Origin: an uncultured beta proteobacterium
GTDB taxonomy: Bacteria > Pseudomonadota > Gammaproteobacteria > Burkholderiales > SG8-41
Assembly (NCBI GenBank): GCA_902825845.1
Contig: CADECM010000018.1
Location: 1 to 49,296, forward strand
Reading direction: 5' to 3'
Length of the DNA stretch: 49,296 nt
Shown: piece by piece, positions 15,333-24,186 of the stretch
How positions within the stretch are numbered: position 1 is the stretch's first letter
Layout of the letters: each line of letters starts with the position of its first letter
The notes under the pieces: model-generated
The model's database searches: none
What the model was told of the DNA's origin: nothing
What the model saw: the letters and a program-made list of their open reading frames with translations, nothing else
Translations under genes and position numbers: made by a program

Positions 15333-16298
15333 ATGAACCCATATAAGTATCTGATTTTATTCGCCTTTATTTTTTCAACGGCAATACCCTCACACGCGCA
15401 GAATTTCCCCCAGAAAGCCGTGCGCCTGGTGGTGCCGTTTGCCGCCGGCGGCAGCACCGATATCGTCGCGCGCACGCTCGCTCCGCGGCTTTCCGAAATC
15501 TGGGGGCAACCCGTGCTCGTCGACAACCGGCCCGGTGGCAGCACGGTCATCGGCACCGAGATCGTCGCCAAATCGCCGCCCGATGGCCACACGCTTTTTA
15601 TTACGCCGGCACCATTCACCATCGTACCGAGCCTGATGAAAAGGCTGCCTTACGATCCGCAAAAGGATTTCGAACCGGTGACCCTGATCAACACCACGCC
15701 GCTGGTGACGGCGGTCAACCCTGGCGTGCCGGCGAAGAATGTCCGTGAGTTGATCGCGCTCGCCAAATCAAAACCCGGCGCACTGAATTTCGGCTCTTCG
15801 GGAAGCGGCGGGTCCAATCACCTTGCAGGCGAACTGTTCAACGCCATGGCCGGCGTGAAATTGGTGCACATTCCTTACAAAGGCAACGCGCCCGCGCTCG
15901 CCGATCTCGTGGGCGGGCATGTCGATATCGTGTTCAACGGTTTAACCTCGGCGATTCCGCTGATTCGCAGCGGCAGGCTGCGCGCGCTGGGCGTCACCAG
16001 CCTGAAGCGCTCGAGCGCACTGCCCGAGGTGGCGACCCTCGACGAACAGGGCCTTAAGGGATTTCTCGCGGTAGCGTGGAACGGTGTCACCGCGCCCGCA
16101 CGCACGCCCAAGGCCGTGATCGACAAAATAAACACTGATGTCGTGAAACTGGTAAAGACGCCGGAGCTGGTAGAGCGGCTGAAGGCAGATGGCTCGGAAC
16201 CGGCTGGTTACACGATTGAGCAGTACCAGAAATTTCTGCGTGACGAAACCGCGAAGTGGGCGAAGATCATTGCAGCGGCAGGCGTGAAAGGGCTGTGA
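15333..16298 (+). CDS. Bug-family (TctC-like) periplasmic solute-binding protein
   Basis: A 321-residue protein with a signal peptide (MNPYKYLILFAFIFSTAIPSHAQ). The mature protein carries KAVRLVVPFAAGGSTD, VDNRPGGSTVIGTE, IPYKGNAPALADLVGGHVD and a C-terminal LRDETAKWAKII helix. These are canonical Bug segments for a two-lobe anion-binding protein. It stands alone, with a terminator upstream and a gene-free stretch downstream, so it is an orphan receptor gene. The signal-peptide codons carry one copy of the AT-rich IHF-like motif. Confidence 0.92.
   Translation: MNPYKYLILFAFIFSTAIPSHAQNFPQKAVRLVVPFAAGGSTDIVARTLAPRLSEIWGQPVLVDNRPGGSTVIGTEIVAKSPPDGHTLFITPAPFTIVPSLMKRLPYDPQKDFEPVTLINTTPLVTAVNPGVPAKNVRELIALAKSKPGALNFGSSGSGGSNHLAGELFNAMAGVKLVHIPYKGNAPALADLVGGHVDIVFNGLTSAIPLIRSGRLRALGVTSLKRSSALPEVATLDEQGLKGFLAVAWNGVTAPARTPKAVIDKINTDVVKLVKTPELVERLKADGSEPAGYTIEQYQKFLRDETAKWAKIIAAAGVKGL
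15344..15356 (-). promoter_or_regulatory. AT-rich motif copy K (exact IHF core, inside a start region)
   Basis: On the minus strand the core reads AATCAGATACTTA, an exact WATCARNNNNTTR match. It lies within the codons for KYLIL at the start of the Bug signal peptide; the AT tract extends to 15378. Orientation is opposite to most other copies. Confidence 0.3.
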
Positions 16299-16954
16299 GC
16301 AATCGCTCATGAGCGAGGCATGGCACGTATCCGTGGACAGAGTGCAGGATCGTTTCCCTGCAGTACGATAGAGGCGATATCGTCCTCACGCGGACCCGCG
16401 CTGCTGCAACGCCTGGGTTTGCCATGCGACTTTCCCGCAGCCACGCTGTGGGCATCTCGCTGAATCTTGCATATCAGCGGCTCAGGGCCGTGCCGTTGCA
16501 AAATACCGACAATGCACGGGATGCAGCGCCAAGCCGCGCGACGTAAAGTCGGCCGGCAACAGCGGCGGCTCAGCCAGGTGCAGAAAATGGGCGATCCCGC
16601 GGCTGGACGCAAGGACGCGTCAGAATGGCGCCAATTTGGAAAAACTGCCGCTGCCACGGAGAATCTGCGCGAAAACAGGGTGCCATCTTGCGCAGCTGGC
16701 CAGCTTTTTCCGGCTCGGTCACGGCAATGCGCATGCCGTGCGCGCACAGAAGCGCTAGGGCGCGCGGGCCGCAGCCCGTGCGGGGCACAAGTTGCCGCCG
16801 TGTCACCGTTGCCGGATCGTGTGCAGCGCGCGTCCGCGGGCCGGTCACGTCATCACGTGTGGGAAATCAGGGTAATGGAGTAGAGCGCGGACGAGCCAAC
16901 GTTAATCGAAAAACTCATTTAAAAACAATAACTTACATATATTATGCCGAGACC
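16299..16954. other. Gene-poor region, possibly a decayed gene
   Basis: No intact gene is visible. On the minus strand, around 16720-16800, one frame reads CGPRALALLCAHGMRIAV, reminiscent of a methyltransferase glycine-rich loop. Around 16505-16600 another frame reads GIAHFLHLAEPPLLPADF. These are interrupted and lie in different frames, which would fit a decayed gene. I cannot assign a family with confidence. Confidence 0.3.
16911..16945 (+). promoter_or_regulatory. AT-rich motif copy F (IHF-like)
   Basis: The core AAACAATAACTTA (16923-16935) has one mismatch to WATCARNNNNTTR and lies in about 35 AT-rich bases. It is just beyond the stop of the hydrolase-OsmC fusion gene, a position like that of copy E. 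Confidence 0.35.
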
Positions 16955-18172
16955 TCACGCACGCCGCGTCACAATCGACACTTCCGAATGCAGCGTGCGA
17001 TGCACCGGGCACTTGTCGGCGATCTCCATCAGGCGCGCGCGTTGCGACTCGTCGAGTTCGCCGGTGATCTCGATCTCGCGCTCGATACGGTCCACCTTGC
17101 CGTCGCGGGTTTCGCATTCGGCGCAATCGGTGGCGTGAATTTTCTGATGTGACAGGCGCACACTGACCTGCTCCAGCGGCCATTTTTTCTGATCCGCGTA
17201 CATGCGCATCGTCATCGACGTGCACGCGCCGAGGCCTGCCAACAACAGATCGTAGGGGGTGAATCCGGAATCATCGCCACCCACGCTCACGGGTTCGTCG
17301 GCCCGTGCGCGATGCGCGCCTGCTGTGATTGCCTGCGTGAATTTGCCCTCGCGCGTCTCGCTGACGGTGACCACGCCGGGCGCGGCTGCGGCTTTCCCGG
17401 CGCCGGCAACCTCGATGTAGCGGCTCGCCCACGCCGCAAGCACCTCGGCCACATACACCGCATCCGCCTTGCCTGTAAGCAAGTGGTCGGCGGTGTCCAG
17501 TGACACGAAGCTTTTCGGGTGCTTCGCCGCCATGAAAATACGCGCGGCATTGTCGATATTCACATACGTGTCGCGCGGCGAATGCAGTACCAGCAGCGCC
17601 TTGTGCAACTCGCCCAGCCGCTGCTGGCTGTTTTGGCTCGCAAGATCGTCGAGAAACTGCTTGCGGATATTGAACTTGCGGCCCGCGAGGGTGACTTCCG
17701 CTTCGCCGTTGGCGTTGATGGCGGGCGCGGCATCAGCAAACAGGTGCTGCACATGGCCCGGTTCGTACGGCGCACCGATGGTGGCCACCGCCACCGCCTC
17801 GGGAATCTCGTGTGCCGCCGCCAGCACTGCAGCGCCGCCAAGGCTGTGGCCGATCAGTATCGCCGGCGCCTGATGCGCGCCGCGCAGCCAGTTGGCAGCC
17901 GCCACCAGATCAGCAACGTTCGACGAGAAGTTGGTGTTGGCGAAATCACCGCCGCTGCCGCCCAATCCTGTGAAGTCGAAGCGCAACACGCCGAAGCCGC
18001 GCGCAGTGAGCGCCGCCCCGATGCGCGTGGCCGCCAGCGATTCCTTGGAGCAGGTAAAGCAATGCGCAAACAACGCGTACGCCCGCGGCGCCTCGGCCGG
18101 CAGGTCCAGCCGCGCCGCCAGCGGCATGCCCAATGCACCGGGAAAACGGATGAGGGATCGGGGCGTCGCCAT
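16955..18172 (-). CDS. Bifunctional alpha/beta hydrolase-OsmC family protein
   Basis: A 405-residue fusion. Residues ~1-255 are an alpha/beta hydrolase with nucleophile elbow GHSLGG, acid region HSPRDTYVNID and a His in DTADHLLTGK. Residues ~270-405 are an OsmC/Ohr-like domain with two redox cysteines, in LAGLGACTSMTMRMY and IADKCPVHRTLHSEV. OsmC domains reduce organic hydroperoxides in the cytoplasm; the fused hydrolase may cleave an ester or peroxy substrate. ATG 18172 is supported by a strong AAAGGAGG site. It starts 19 bases after the stop of the other hydrolase, so the two form an operon. This fusion architecture is known in proteobacteria. Confidence 0.92.
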   Translation of the reverse strand: MATPRSLIRFPGALGMPLAARLDLPAEAPRAYALFAHCFTCSKESLAATRIGAALTARGFGVLRFDFTGLGGSGGDFANTNFSSNVADLVAAANWLRGAHQAPAILIGHSLGGAAVLAAAHEIPEAVAVATIGAPYEPGHVQHLFADAAPAINANGEAEVTLAGRKFNIRKQFLDDLASQNSQQRLGELHKALLVLHSPRDTYVNIDNAARIFMAAKHPKSFVSLDTADHLLTGKADAVYVAEVLAAWASRYIEVAGAGKAAAAPGVVTVSETREGKFTQAITAGAHRARADEPVSVGGDDSGFTPYDLLLAGLGACTSMTMRMYADQKKWPLEQVSVRLSHQKIHATDCAECETRDGKVDRIEREIEITGELDESQRARLMEIADKCPVHRTLHSEVSIVTRRA

Positions 18173-18191
18173 GGTATTGCCTCCTTTCAGC

Positions 18192-19403
18192 CTACTTGAC
18201 CCACCAGTGCATGGAATCCTGATCCTCGCCCTGCTTACCGTTCGGGCCGCCGCCGCCGCTGCGCAGGTACATCTTGCGCGCATGGCCCGCCTTGTACTTG
18301 CCGGCGAGCGCGTCGACGATCCAGTCCATGCCCATCGAGTGGCAATCCATGCGCTGGCCCTGCGCCGGAAACACCGTGGTCTGGTGGTAGCTGTCCTCGT
18401 ACACCCAAAGCTCCTTCGGCGCTTTTATACGGTCATAGAACGAATAGACCAGCTCGACCGGGCTGCGTGCGTCGTATTCGCCGGTGGTGAGCAGTGTCGG
18501 CGCGGTGATGCCGCCTTCTTTGCCTTCGATGGACATCTGGCTGACGATTTTGTCGAGTTCCTCCTCGCTTTTCGCACCGGTGAGATAGCCGAACAGCTGC
18601 TTGTAGCGTGGCGAAAACGTATCGAGGATGTAGTACTTGTCGAGATACGACGCCCATACACCGACATTGGCCTTGATGATGGGATCGCCCATCGCCGCCA
18701 CGCCAAGGCCCCAGTGCGAGCCCATCGATTGCGAAAATACGGTGATCTTGTCGCCATCGACTTCCTTGCGGCCCTGCAGCCATTGGGCCACCGCAAGCAC
18801 CGAACGCTCGTAGTTGTCGGCGGTCAATTTGGTGCCGCGCAGATTGCTGGTGCCCTGCCCCGGGCCATCCATCACCAGCAAATGCATGCCGCGGTCGAGC
18901 GCATGATTCACCTGTGGATCGGGATACATTTCCTTGGTCATGTCACAGCCGGGAATGAAAATCACACACGGCGCTTTCGGCCGGCCCTTGAGCATGTGGA
19001 AATTGCACTGCAGCTCCGCGCCCTCGAACGGGATCTCGACGCGCTCCATGGGATAGGGCGACAGCTCCATCACCTTTTCGTAGTTGGCGATGCAGCGTCC
19101 GTGCAGGTAGCGCTTCTCGTCGTTGGTCTCCAGCACCGGATGTTGCGCGGCGCCAAACTGCGCCGACGCCTTGTAGTACAGCTCGAACGCCGTCATGCGG
19201 TGGCCGGCGGCTTCCTCCTCCTGCGCCACGCGCTCCATGCGCTGCGCGATGCGGCCGACATGCTTGGAAATCTGCGCATGGCTCTTGACGCTCGCCGGGA
19301 AATTGCGGCCGTCGGCGTCCCAGTGAAAGACACGTCCGGTTTCCTTGACCAGGTAATCAAATATCCACTGCTGGCGATCGCGGTCGAGACGGGGAGTACG
19401 CAT
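18192..19403 (-). CDS. Alpha/beta hydrolase of the FrsA / dihydropseudooxynicotine hydrolase type
   Basis: A 403-residue protein with a helical N-terminal region (~1-120) and an alpha/beta hydrolase core. The oxyanion region is VIFIPGCDMTKEMYPD. The nucleophile elbow is VFSQSMGSHWG, where the first Gly of GxSxG is Ser. The acid is in TTGEYDARSPVE and the His in YEDSYHQTT. This layout is shared with 2,6-dihydropseudooxynicotine hydrolase and related C-C or ester hydrolases. ATG 19403 has GGAGGG about 10 bases upstream. It precedes the hydrolase-OsmC gene in one operon; substrate unknown. Confidence 0.88.
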   Translation of the reverse strand: MRTPRLDRDRQQWIFDYLVKETGRVFHWDADGRNFPASVKSHAQISKHVGRIAQRMERVAQEEEAAGHRMTAFELYYKASAQFGAAQHPVLETNDEKRYLHGRCIANYEKVMELSPYPMERVEIPFEGAELQCNFHMLKGRPKAPCVIFIPGCDMTKEMYPDPQVNHALDRGMHLLVMDGPGQGTSNLRGTKLTADNYERSVLAVAQWLQGRKEVDGDKITVFSQSMGSHWGLGVAAMGDPIIKANVGVWASYLDKYYILDTFSPRYKQLFGYLTGAKSEEELDKIVSQMSIEGKEGGITAPTLLTTGEYDARSPVELVYSFYDRIKAPKELWVYEDSYHQTTVFPAQGQRMDCHSMGMDWIVDALAGKYKAGHARKMYLRSGGGGPNGKQGEDQDSMHWWVK

Positions 19404-19592
19404 GGTAGCTGGCCCTCCTTGATAGGGGTTTGTCGGTTGTTGTGGATGCCCGTGAATATTACATGCTCGGTCCAAGGATATATAGACAATAACTACGGCC
19501 GGCGTATCTTGGCCCACAAGCCGTGCCACGCGCGATCACGATATGCGCCGCCGCACACATCTTCATTAACCATGTTCCATGGAGGAGGTATC

Positions 19593-20228
19593 ATGAAAAA
19601 TCCGGCAAGCGTGTTACTGGCGAGCCTGGCATTGACGGGATGCTCGTATCTTACCAAGCCGATGGAGCATCCGATTATCGAGCAGCACGCTCAGAGTCGG
19701 GTAAATACATTTGCTGTTATACCGTCTCGACGCATGATGATTGTGAAATCGCAGGAAAATCCTGATCCTGCCAGGGAAAAGTTGATTCACATTTGCGCTG
19801 AGGCGCCGGCGGACGTTACAGACAATTTAGCGAGCACCTTGGCAGCATCGTTGGCAGTGTCAGGGAAAGCAGCGGAGGCCAGTATTGGGGTTGCGACCAC
19901 CCTCGCGACGGTAGGTCAGAATCTTTTCAAACGCACCCAGGGCATTCAGCTTTTCCGGGACCGTTCGTATCATCTGTGTCAGGCGCGGATAAATGGCTTC
20001 ATGAACGATGCGCAATACCTCGCCGGCATCACGGACGCATTCGACAAGACTATCGACTTGATCAAGGAAGAGTTGAAGTTGCTCCCGCAAGCTCAAGCGG
20101 CATCCACATCTGTCCCCGCAACACCCGTGCCGCCACCCAAACTGGACGTTAAAGCAGGTGGCGCCACGACCCGTATAGACGATGGCGGAATCAAGTCGGA
20201 GGCGGCCGCGCGCGCGCCGACCAAGTAA
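19593..20228 (+). CDS. Putative outer-membrane lipoprotein
   Basis: A 211-residue protein with a short signal peptide ending in the lipobox LALTGC, so Cys17 is probably lipidated. Asp is absent at +2 (Ser), which favours outer-membrane sorting. A CAEAPADVTDNLASTLAASL segment follows near residue 70, then a helical part and a Pro/Ala-rich C-terminus (STSVPATPVPPPK). I have seen similar lipoproteins with a C-AE-P-PD segment annotated only as hypothetical. The start has GGAGGAGG directly upstream. It is transcribed away from the two hydrolases. Function not assignable. Confidence 0.78.
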   Translation: MKNPASVLLASLALTGCSYLTKPMEHPIIEQHAQSRVNTFAVIPSRRMMIVKSQENPDPAREKLIHICAEAPADVTDNLASTLAASLAVSGKAAEASIGVATTLATVGQNLFKRTQGIQLFRDRSYHLCQARINGFMNDAQYLAGITDAFDKTIDLIKEELKLLPQAQAASTSVPATPVPPPKLDVKAGGATTRIDDGGIKSEAAARAPTK

Positions 20229-20364
20229 CCCGCCGGCCAATGCGACAGGCGCTGTGCAGGCACCCGCCGCCAAGTCCCGATGCGCGAGCCTGATCGCAAA
20301 CTCCAGCCTTGTTGCATTTGCCTGACTGGTTGGCGAAACCTGACAGGCAACGCGGCGCACACCG

Positions 20365-21441
20365 CTAGAGTGGCACCCTCACGCCATGGCGATCAATGAT
20401 CGCCTGATCGAGCTGGATGCGAAAGCCCGGACCCTCCACCGGCAATTGCCCGGAAGCATCCGGGCCGGCGAGAGGATGAAACGCCGGATTGGTCCAGTCG
20501 AGCATCTCGATCGGCAGACTGCGCGGCAGGCTGGCCAACAGATGCATCGAATAGTGCGAAAAACGGTGGGCGCCGACGGTGGCGCCCAGTGCGTTCAGCG
20601 TCCTTGCGGCTTCGAGAAAGCGTAGCGGCCCGCCCACATACTGCACGTCGATGATCAGCTTGCGCAGCCGGCCTCGGGTAAACAGATCGTAGAGCTCGGA
20701 CGCGCGGGTGGCTTTCTCGCCCGCTGCGATGGTGTTGAGCGGATGTTCGCGGACCAGATGGATGTTGTCGTGCGATTCGGGATCCTCGATCCACATCAGC
20801 GGCGCTGTGCAGGCATCGAGAAATTCGTTGGCGATCGACGCCGTCCATTCGGAACCGGTTTCCAGTGCAATGGTTGCAGGTTCGGAATACACCTGCCGCA
20901 CGGCGGCAATGCGCTCAAGGTTCTCCTGCAGCGAACGGCTCACCCGCATTTTCACCATACGATAGTTATTGCGCCGGTGCAGCCTCGCCTCGTCAACCAG
21001 TTCGGCGGGCGATTTGTCGAGCCACAGCGCGCTGGCGTAACAGTCGAGTTTGGCGCGTCCCGCGGGGCGGCCCCACAGGTCGGCGCAGGCAACGCCCGCC
21101 TGTTTGCCGGCGAGATCCCAGGCCGCGAGGCTCACGGCACTGGCCGCGGACCGGCTGGCGGCATTGTCTTCACCGGTTGCCGTCTGCTGGCGTTCGACGT
21201 TGAGCAGCCCCGCCAGACCGGGTGCCGCTTCGTTCACGAGCTTCCTGGCCGCCGCTGTCGCCGCGTCGGTGTCCGACGGTCGCCTGAAAGATGCATAGCC
21301 GACACCCAGGTTGCCGTTGTCGTCCAGCACGAACACCAGCAGCAGGCAGGTTTCGGTAACCGCACCACGAGGAGAGTGTATGGGCGGTATCAGCGGCACA
21401 CGCAGATTCCACAATGCTACTTGGATATTTTGGCCGGACAC
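20365..21441 (-). CDS. Mandelate racemase/muconate lactonizing enzyme (enolase superfamily) protein
   Basis: A 358-residue protein. I choose GTG 21441, with GGGAGAG upstream, because earlier in-frame codons overlap the preceding Bug gene. The catalytic layout follows mandelate racemase closely: Lys164-Met-Arg166, Glu194, Glu219, Glu242, Asp265 and His292 (AHRFSHYSMHLLASLP). The first metal ligand, normally Asp, is Glu194. Enolase-superfamily enzymes abstract a proton alpha to a carboxylate using Mg2+. The His/Asp dyad plus Lys suggests racemase or sugar-acid dehydratase-like chemistry. It follows a Bug gene by 44 bases, so it probably acts on the acid that Bug protein binds. Confidence 0.85.
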   Translation of the reverse strand: MSGQNIQVALWNLRVPLIPPIHSPRGAVTETCLLLVFVLDDNGNLGVGYASFRRPSDTDAATAAARKLVNEAAPGLAGLLNVERQQTATGEDNAASRSAASAVSLAAWDLAGKQAGVACADLWGRPAGRAKLDCYASALWLDKSPAELVDEARLHRRNNYRMVKMRVSRSLQENLERIAAVRQVYSEPATIALETGSEWTASIANEFLDACTAPLMWIEDPESHDNIHLVREHPLNTIAAGEKATRASELYDLFTRGRLRKLIIDVQYVGGPLRFLEAARTLNALGATVGAHRFSHYSMHLLASLPRSLPIEMLDWTNPAFHPLAGPDASGQLPVEGPGFRIQLDQAIIDRHGVRVPL

Positions 21442-21485
21442 CGCGGTGCTCTCCCGGTTTACTGGCGTAACCCGTCGCGACGACT

Positions 21486-22457
21486 TTAATTGGACTTCAG
21501 GCCGATCTGCTTCATCACTTTCGCAAAGGCCTCGATATCGGCACGCAGCTTGCGTTCGTGCTCTTCGGGTGTCGTTGTCGCCACATGAATGCCCACGGAA
21601 TCCAGACGTTCCTTGAGATCGGGAAGCCGCAAAACGCGCGCAATATCCTTGCTGATTTGCTGCCGCAGCGGCAGCGGCGTGCCCGCGGGCGCGTATACCG
21701 AACTCGCGCCGACCAGCGTCCATTCGGGCAGAACATCGGCGATCAGCGGCACGCCCGGCAGCACCGGATACCGCTGCATGAGCGGCACCACTTTGCCGTC
21801 CTTGATCAGCGATTGCGCAACCAGCACGGAGACCACCGTAAAGTGCGCGCGGCCCGCTGCAACTTCGATCAGCGCCTCGCCCGACCCCTTGTAACTCACA
21901 TGCTGCGCCTTGACGCCGGCGGCAATGCGAAAGCGCTCCGAGTTCATGTGATCCATGCCGCCCGCGACGGGAGAGGCAAAAAAGATCTTGCCGGGCCGCG
22001 CCTGCGCATACGCCACCAGGTCCTTCACCGTTTTTACGCCCATCGCCGGCCCCACCACCACCACGGAATTGGCGCTGTAAAGTTCGGTGACGCCGGCGAA
22101 ATCCTTGAGGGTGTCGTAGGGTAGATTGGGAAACATCACGTGGCGCACGGCGATGGAGCCCGAGACAAACAACAGCGTGTGGCCGTCGGGCGTCGCCTTG
22201 GCGACAGTGCTGTTGGCGATGATGCCCTGCCGGTTGTCGATCACCAGCGGCTGTTTCCAGTAATCGCTCAACTTGGGCGCGATCAGCCGCGTGGTGGCAT
22301 CGAGCCCGGTTCCGGCGGCAGCAGAAACCACGATGCGAACCGGCTTGACGGGAAACGCCTTCTGCGCGGGCGCGGTCGGCGCGAAGCCGGTTGCCGCCGC
22401 GAAAGCGCTTAGCGCGACTGCGCGCCGCAGACGGCGCGGGAGACCGGTGGTGACCAT
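21486..22457 (-). CDS. Bug-family (TctC-like) periplasmic solute-binding protein
   Basis: A 323-residue protein with ATG 22457 and a strong AAAGGAGG site. The signal peptide has a twin-Arg-like basic start (GLPRRLRRAV) and a core ending near APTAPAQ. Mature motifs: KPVRIVVSAAAGTGLD, IDNRQGIIANS and VSYKGSGEALIEVAAGRAH. The NRPGAGG motif is altered to NRQGIIA, so the ligand pocket may differ from the other Bugs here. First gene of a pair with the enolase-family gene. Confidence 0.91.
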   Translation of the reverse strand: MVTTGLPRRLRRAVALSAFAAATGFAPTAPAQKAFPVKPVRIVVSAAAGTGLDATTRLIAPKLSDYWKQPLVIDNRQGIIANSTVAKATPDGHTLLFVSGSIAVRHVMFPNLPYDTLKDFAGVTELYSANSVVVVGPAMGVKTVKDLVAYAQARPGKIFFASPVAGGMDHMNSERFRIAAGVKAQHVSYKGSGEALIEVAAGRAHFTVVSVLVAQSLIKDGKVVPLMQRYPVLPGVPLIADVLPEWTLVGASSVYAPAGTPLPLRQQISKDIARVLRLPDLKERLDSVGIHVATTTPEEHERKLRADIEAFAKVMKQIGLKSN

Positions 22458-22560
22458 GCCTTCCTCCTTTTGATGATGGCTTGACGGCTTGTACGGACGC
22501 AGTGCTTGCAAACCCTTACCTGACCTGCGGCCCCTGCAGCCGGGGGCGTGGGGCAAACAG

Positions 22561-23433
22561 TTACTGTTTCACCAACTTTTGCACCCGCCAGTTTAATGTA
22601 TCGGCGACAAAAATTTCTTCGTTGCGGTCGAGCGCTATGTAGTGCGCTTCACCATATTGATTCGGCCCTTTGCCCTGACTGCCGGTAATGCCAAGCACCT
22701 TGCCGTTCTCGTCGAGCTTCATGATTTTGCCCGCGTGCCCATGCGCCATCATCATGTGGCTTTGGTCGTTGCACAGCGCGAGGCCGCAGGGCGTGCCGGG
22801 ATGGCTGCTCTCGCGGACGTAGTTGCCGTCGGCGTCGAACACCTGAATACGCTGATTGGAACGGTCGGCAACATAGATCAGGCCTTTGCCGTTGATGACG
22901 ATCGAGTGCGGCTGATTGAACTTGCCGGTTTCCTTGCCGTTGCCGCCCCAGGTCTTGACGTGATCGCCGTTGGCGGTGAACTTGTGCACCAGATTCTCGC
23001 CTTTGCCGTGTCCCTGCGTGACGTAGATTTCGCCATTCGGCCCGAACGCCACATCGTTGGGTTCATCAAAGCCCCTGAGATGTCCGGCATGATGCCAATC
23101 ACACGCGCGCCCCGCCACGCCCAGCACCATCAGGATGCGGCCATCGGCATTCAGCTTCGCCACGAAATGCGCGCCGGTGTCGGTGCACCAGATGTTGCCC
23201 TCGCGATCGATGCGCAGCCCGTGCGGCAGCGTGAAAATGCCGCGCGCCATGGTGCGCACCCAGTCACCGTTCGGCGTGAACTCCATCAGCGCGTGTTCGC
23301 TGCGGTTGAACACCAGAATGTTATTGCTCGCGTTCACTGCCACGCCCGAGCACGGGCCAAAATTGACGCCGGCAGGCAGTTTGAAAATGTCGGGAACGGG
23401 TTTGTAGCCGAGATCGGGAATGGCTTGGGTCAT
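22561..23433 (-). CDS. NHL-repeat beta-propeller protein
   Basis: A 290-residue protein made of about six NHL-type repeats. Examples are FTLPHGLRIDREGNIWCTDTG, FDEPNDVAFGPNGEIYVTQGHG, FNQPHSIVINGKGLIYVADR and AHYIALDRNEEIFVADTLNWRV. The pattern resembles peptidyl-alpha-hydroxyglycine alpha-amidating lyase-like and 6-bladed NHL proteins. No signal peptide is evident from ATG 23433, so it seems cytoplasmic. It precedes the Bug-enolase pair by 103 bases on the same strand and may be a lactonase-type or sugar-acid-processing partner. That is inference. Confidence 0.85.
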   Translation of the reverse strand: MTQAIPDLGYKPVPDIFKLPAGVNFGPCSGVAVNASNNILVFNRSEHALMEFTPNGDWVRTMARGIFTLPHGLRIDREGNIWCTDTGAHFVAKLNADGRILMVLGVAGRACDWHHAGHLRGFDEPNDVAFGPNGEIYVTQGHGKGENLVHKFTANGDHVKTWGGNGKETGKFNQPHSIVINGKGLIYVADRSNQRIQVFDADGNYVRESSHPGTPCGLALCNDQSHMMMAHGHAGKIMKLDENGKVLGITGSQGKGPNQYGEAHYIALDRNEEIFVADTLNWRVQKLVKQ

Positions 23434-23672
23434 GGCGGCTTTGCTGGGCGGTTGGAGTGATGCGGCGAGCGTATCCAAATGTGCCACAATACACAATACG
23501 CGCCTGCCGGCGCAGCCGCTGTGATGGGCCGCCAATCATCAGTAAACATTGCATCAGCAGATTCCGCGCAGGCAGTGACGAGGCCTGCACGCGCGAAATC
23601 CATCGCTCGCGATTCGGCCGACAAGCGACGGAAGATGTGTCCGGTGTTTCCAGAATTTTTGCGGGAGGTGCA

Positions 23673-24119
23673 TTGCGCACAGCGCTTCTGATGGTATCCG
23701 CCTGCCTCGCGGTTGCTGCGTGCGCCGGCGTATCGACGCCGCGTCCGATGACGTCTTTGGCGGGCACGGTGTGGCAGTTGCACGCGGTGCAATCCATGGA
23801 TGATGCGCAAGGCATCATGCGCGTTGCCGATCCGCGGCGCTTTACGATTCACTTCGAGTCCGGCGGCCGCGCGAACCTGACACTCGATTGCAACCGTGGA
23901 GGCGGGCGGTGGGAGTCAACACCTGCCGGCGAAGGCTCGGGCACGTTGCGCTTTGGCCCGATCGCGGCTACCCGCGCGCGGTGCCCGCCGCCGCATCTGG
24001 ACGAGCGCATCGCGCGCGATATGGCGTGGGTGCGCAGCTATCGCCTGCAGGACGGAAAGTTGTTCATGTCACTGCTGGCCGATGGCGGCATTTACGAGTG
24101 GCATCCACACCGCAAGTAG
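23673..24119 (+). CDS. META (HslJ-type) domain lipoprotein
   Basis: A protein of about 148 residues. TTG 23673 gives a proper signal peptide (MRTALLMVSACLAVAACAG) with a lipobox VAAC and has GGGAGG close upstream; ATG 23691 is an alternative. The META/DUF306 domain covers SLAGTVWQLHAV, FTIHFESGGRANLTLDCNRGGGRWES and GTLRFGPIAATRARCPPP. META-domain proteins such as HslJ are envelope lipoproteins linked to stress and novobiocin resistance; the molecular role is not known. The PliG-like gene follows. Confidence 0.82.
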   Translation: MRTALLMVSACLAVAACAGVSTPRPMTSLAGTVWQLHAVQSMDDAQGIMRVADPRRFTIHFESGGRANLTLDCNRGGGRWESTPAGEGSGTLRFGPIAATRARCPPPHLDERIARDMAWVRSYRLQDGKLFMSLLADGGIYEWHPHRK

Positions 24120-24186
24120 CGGGGGATGTTTCTTGTCAGCGATACGAATCATCGTTTTACTGTCGCACGTCATGGGAGGCATTGCC

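Noticed and set aside
19478..19500. ACAATAACTAC upstream of the hydrolase operon as a tenth motif copy
   Set aside because: More than one mismatch in the core and a shorter AT tract; similar in look only.
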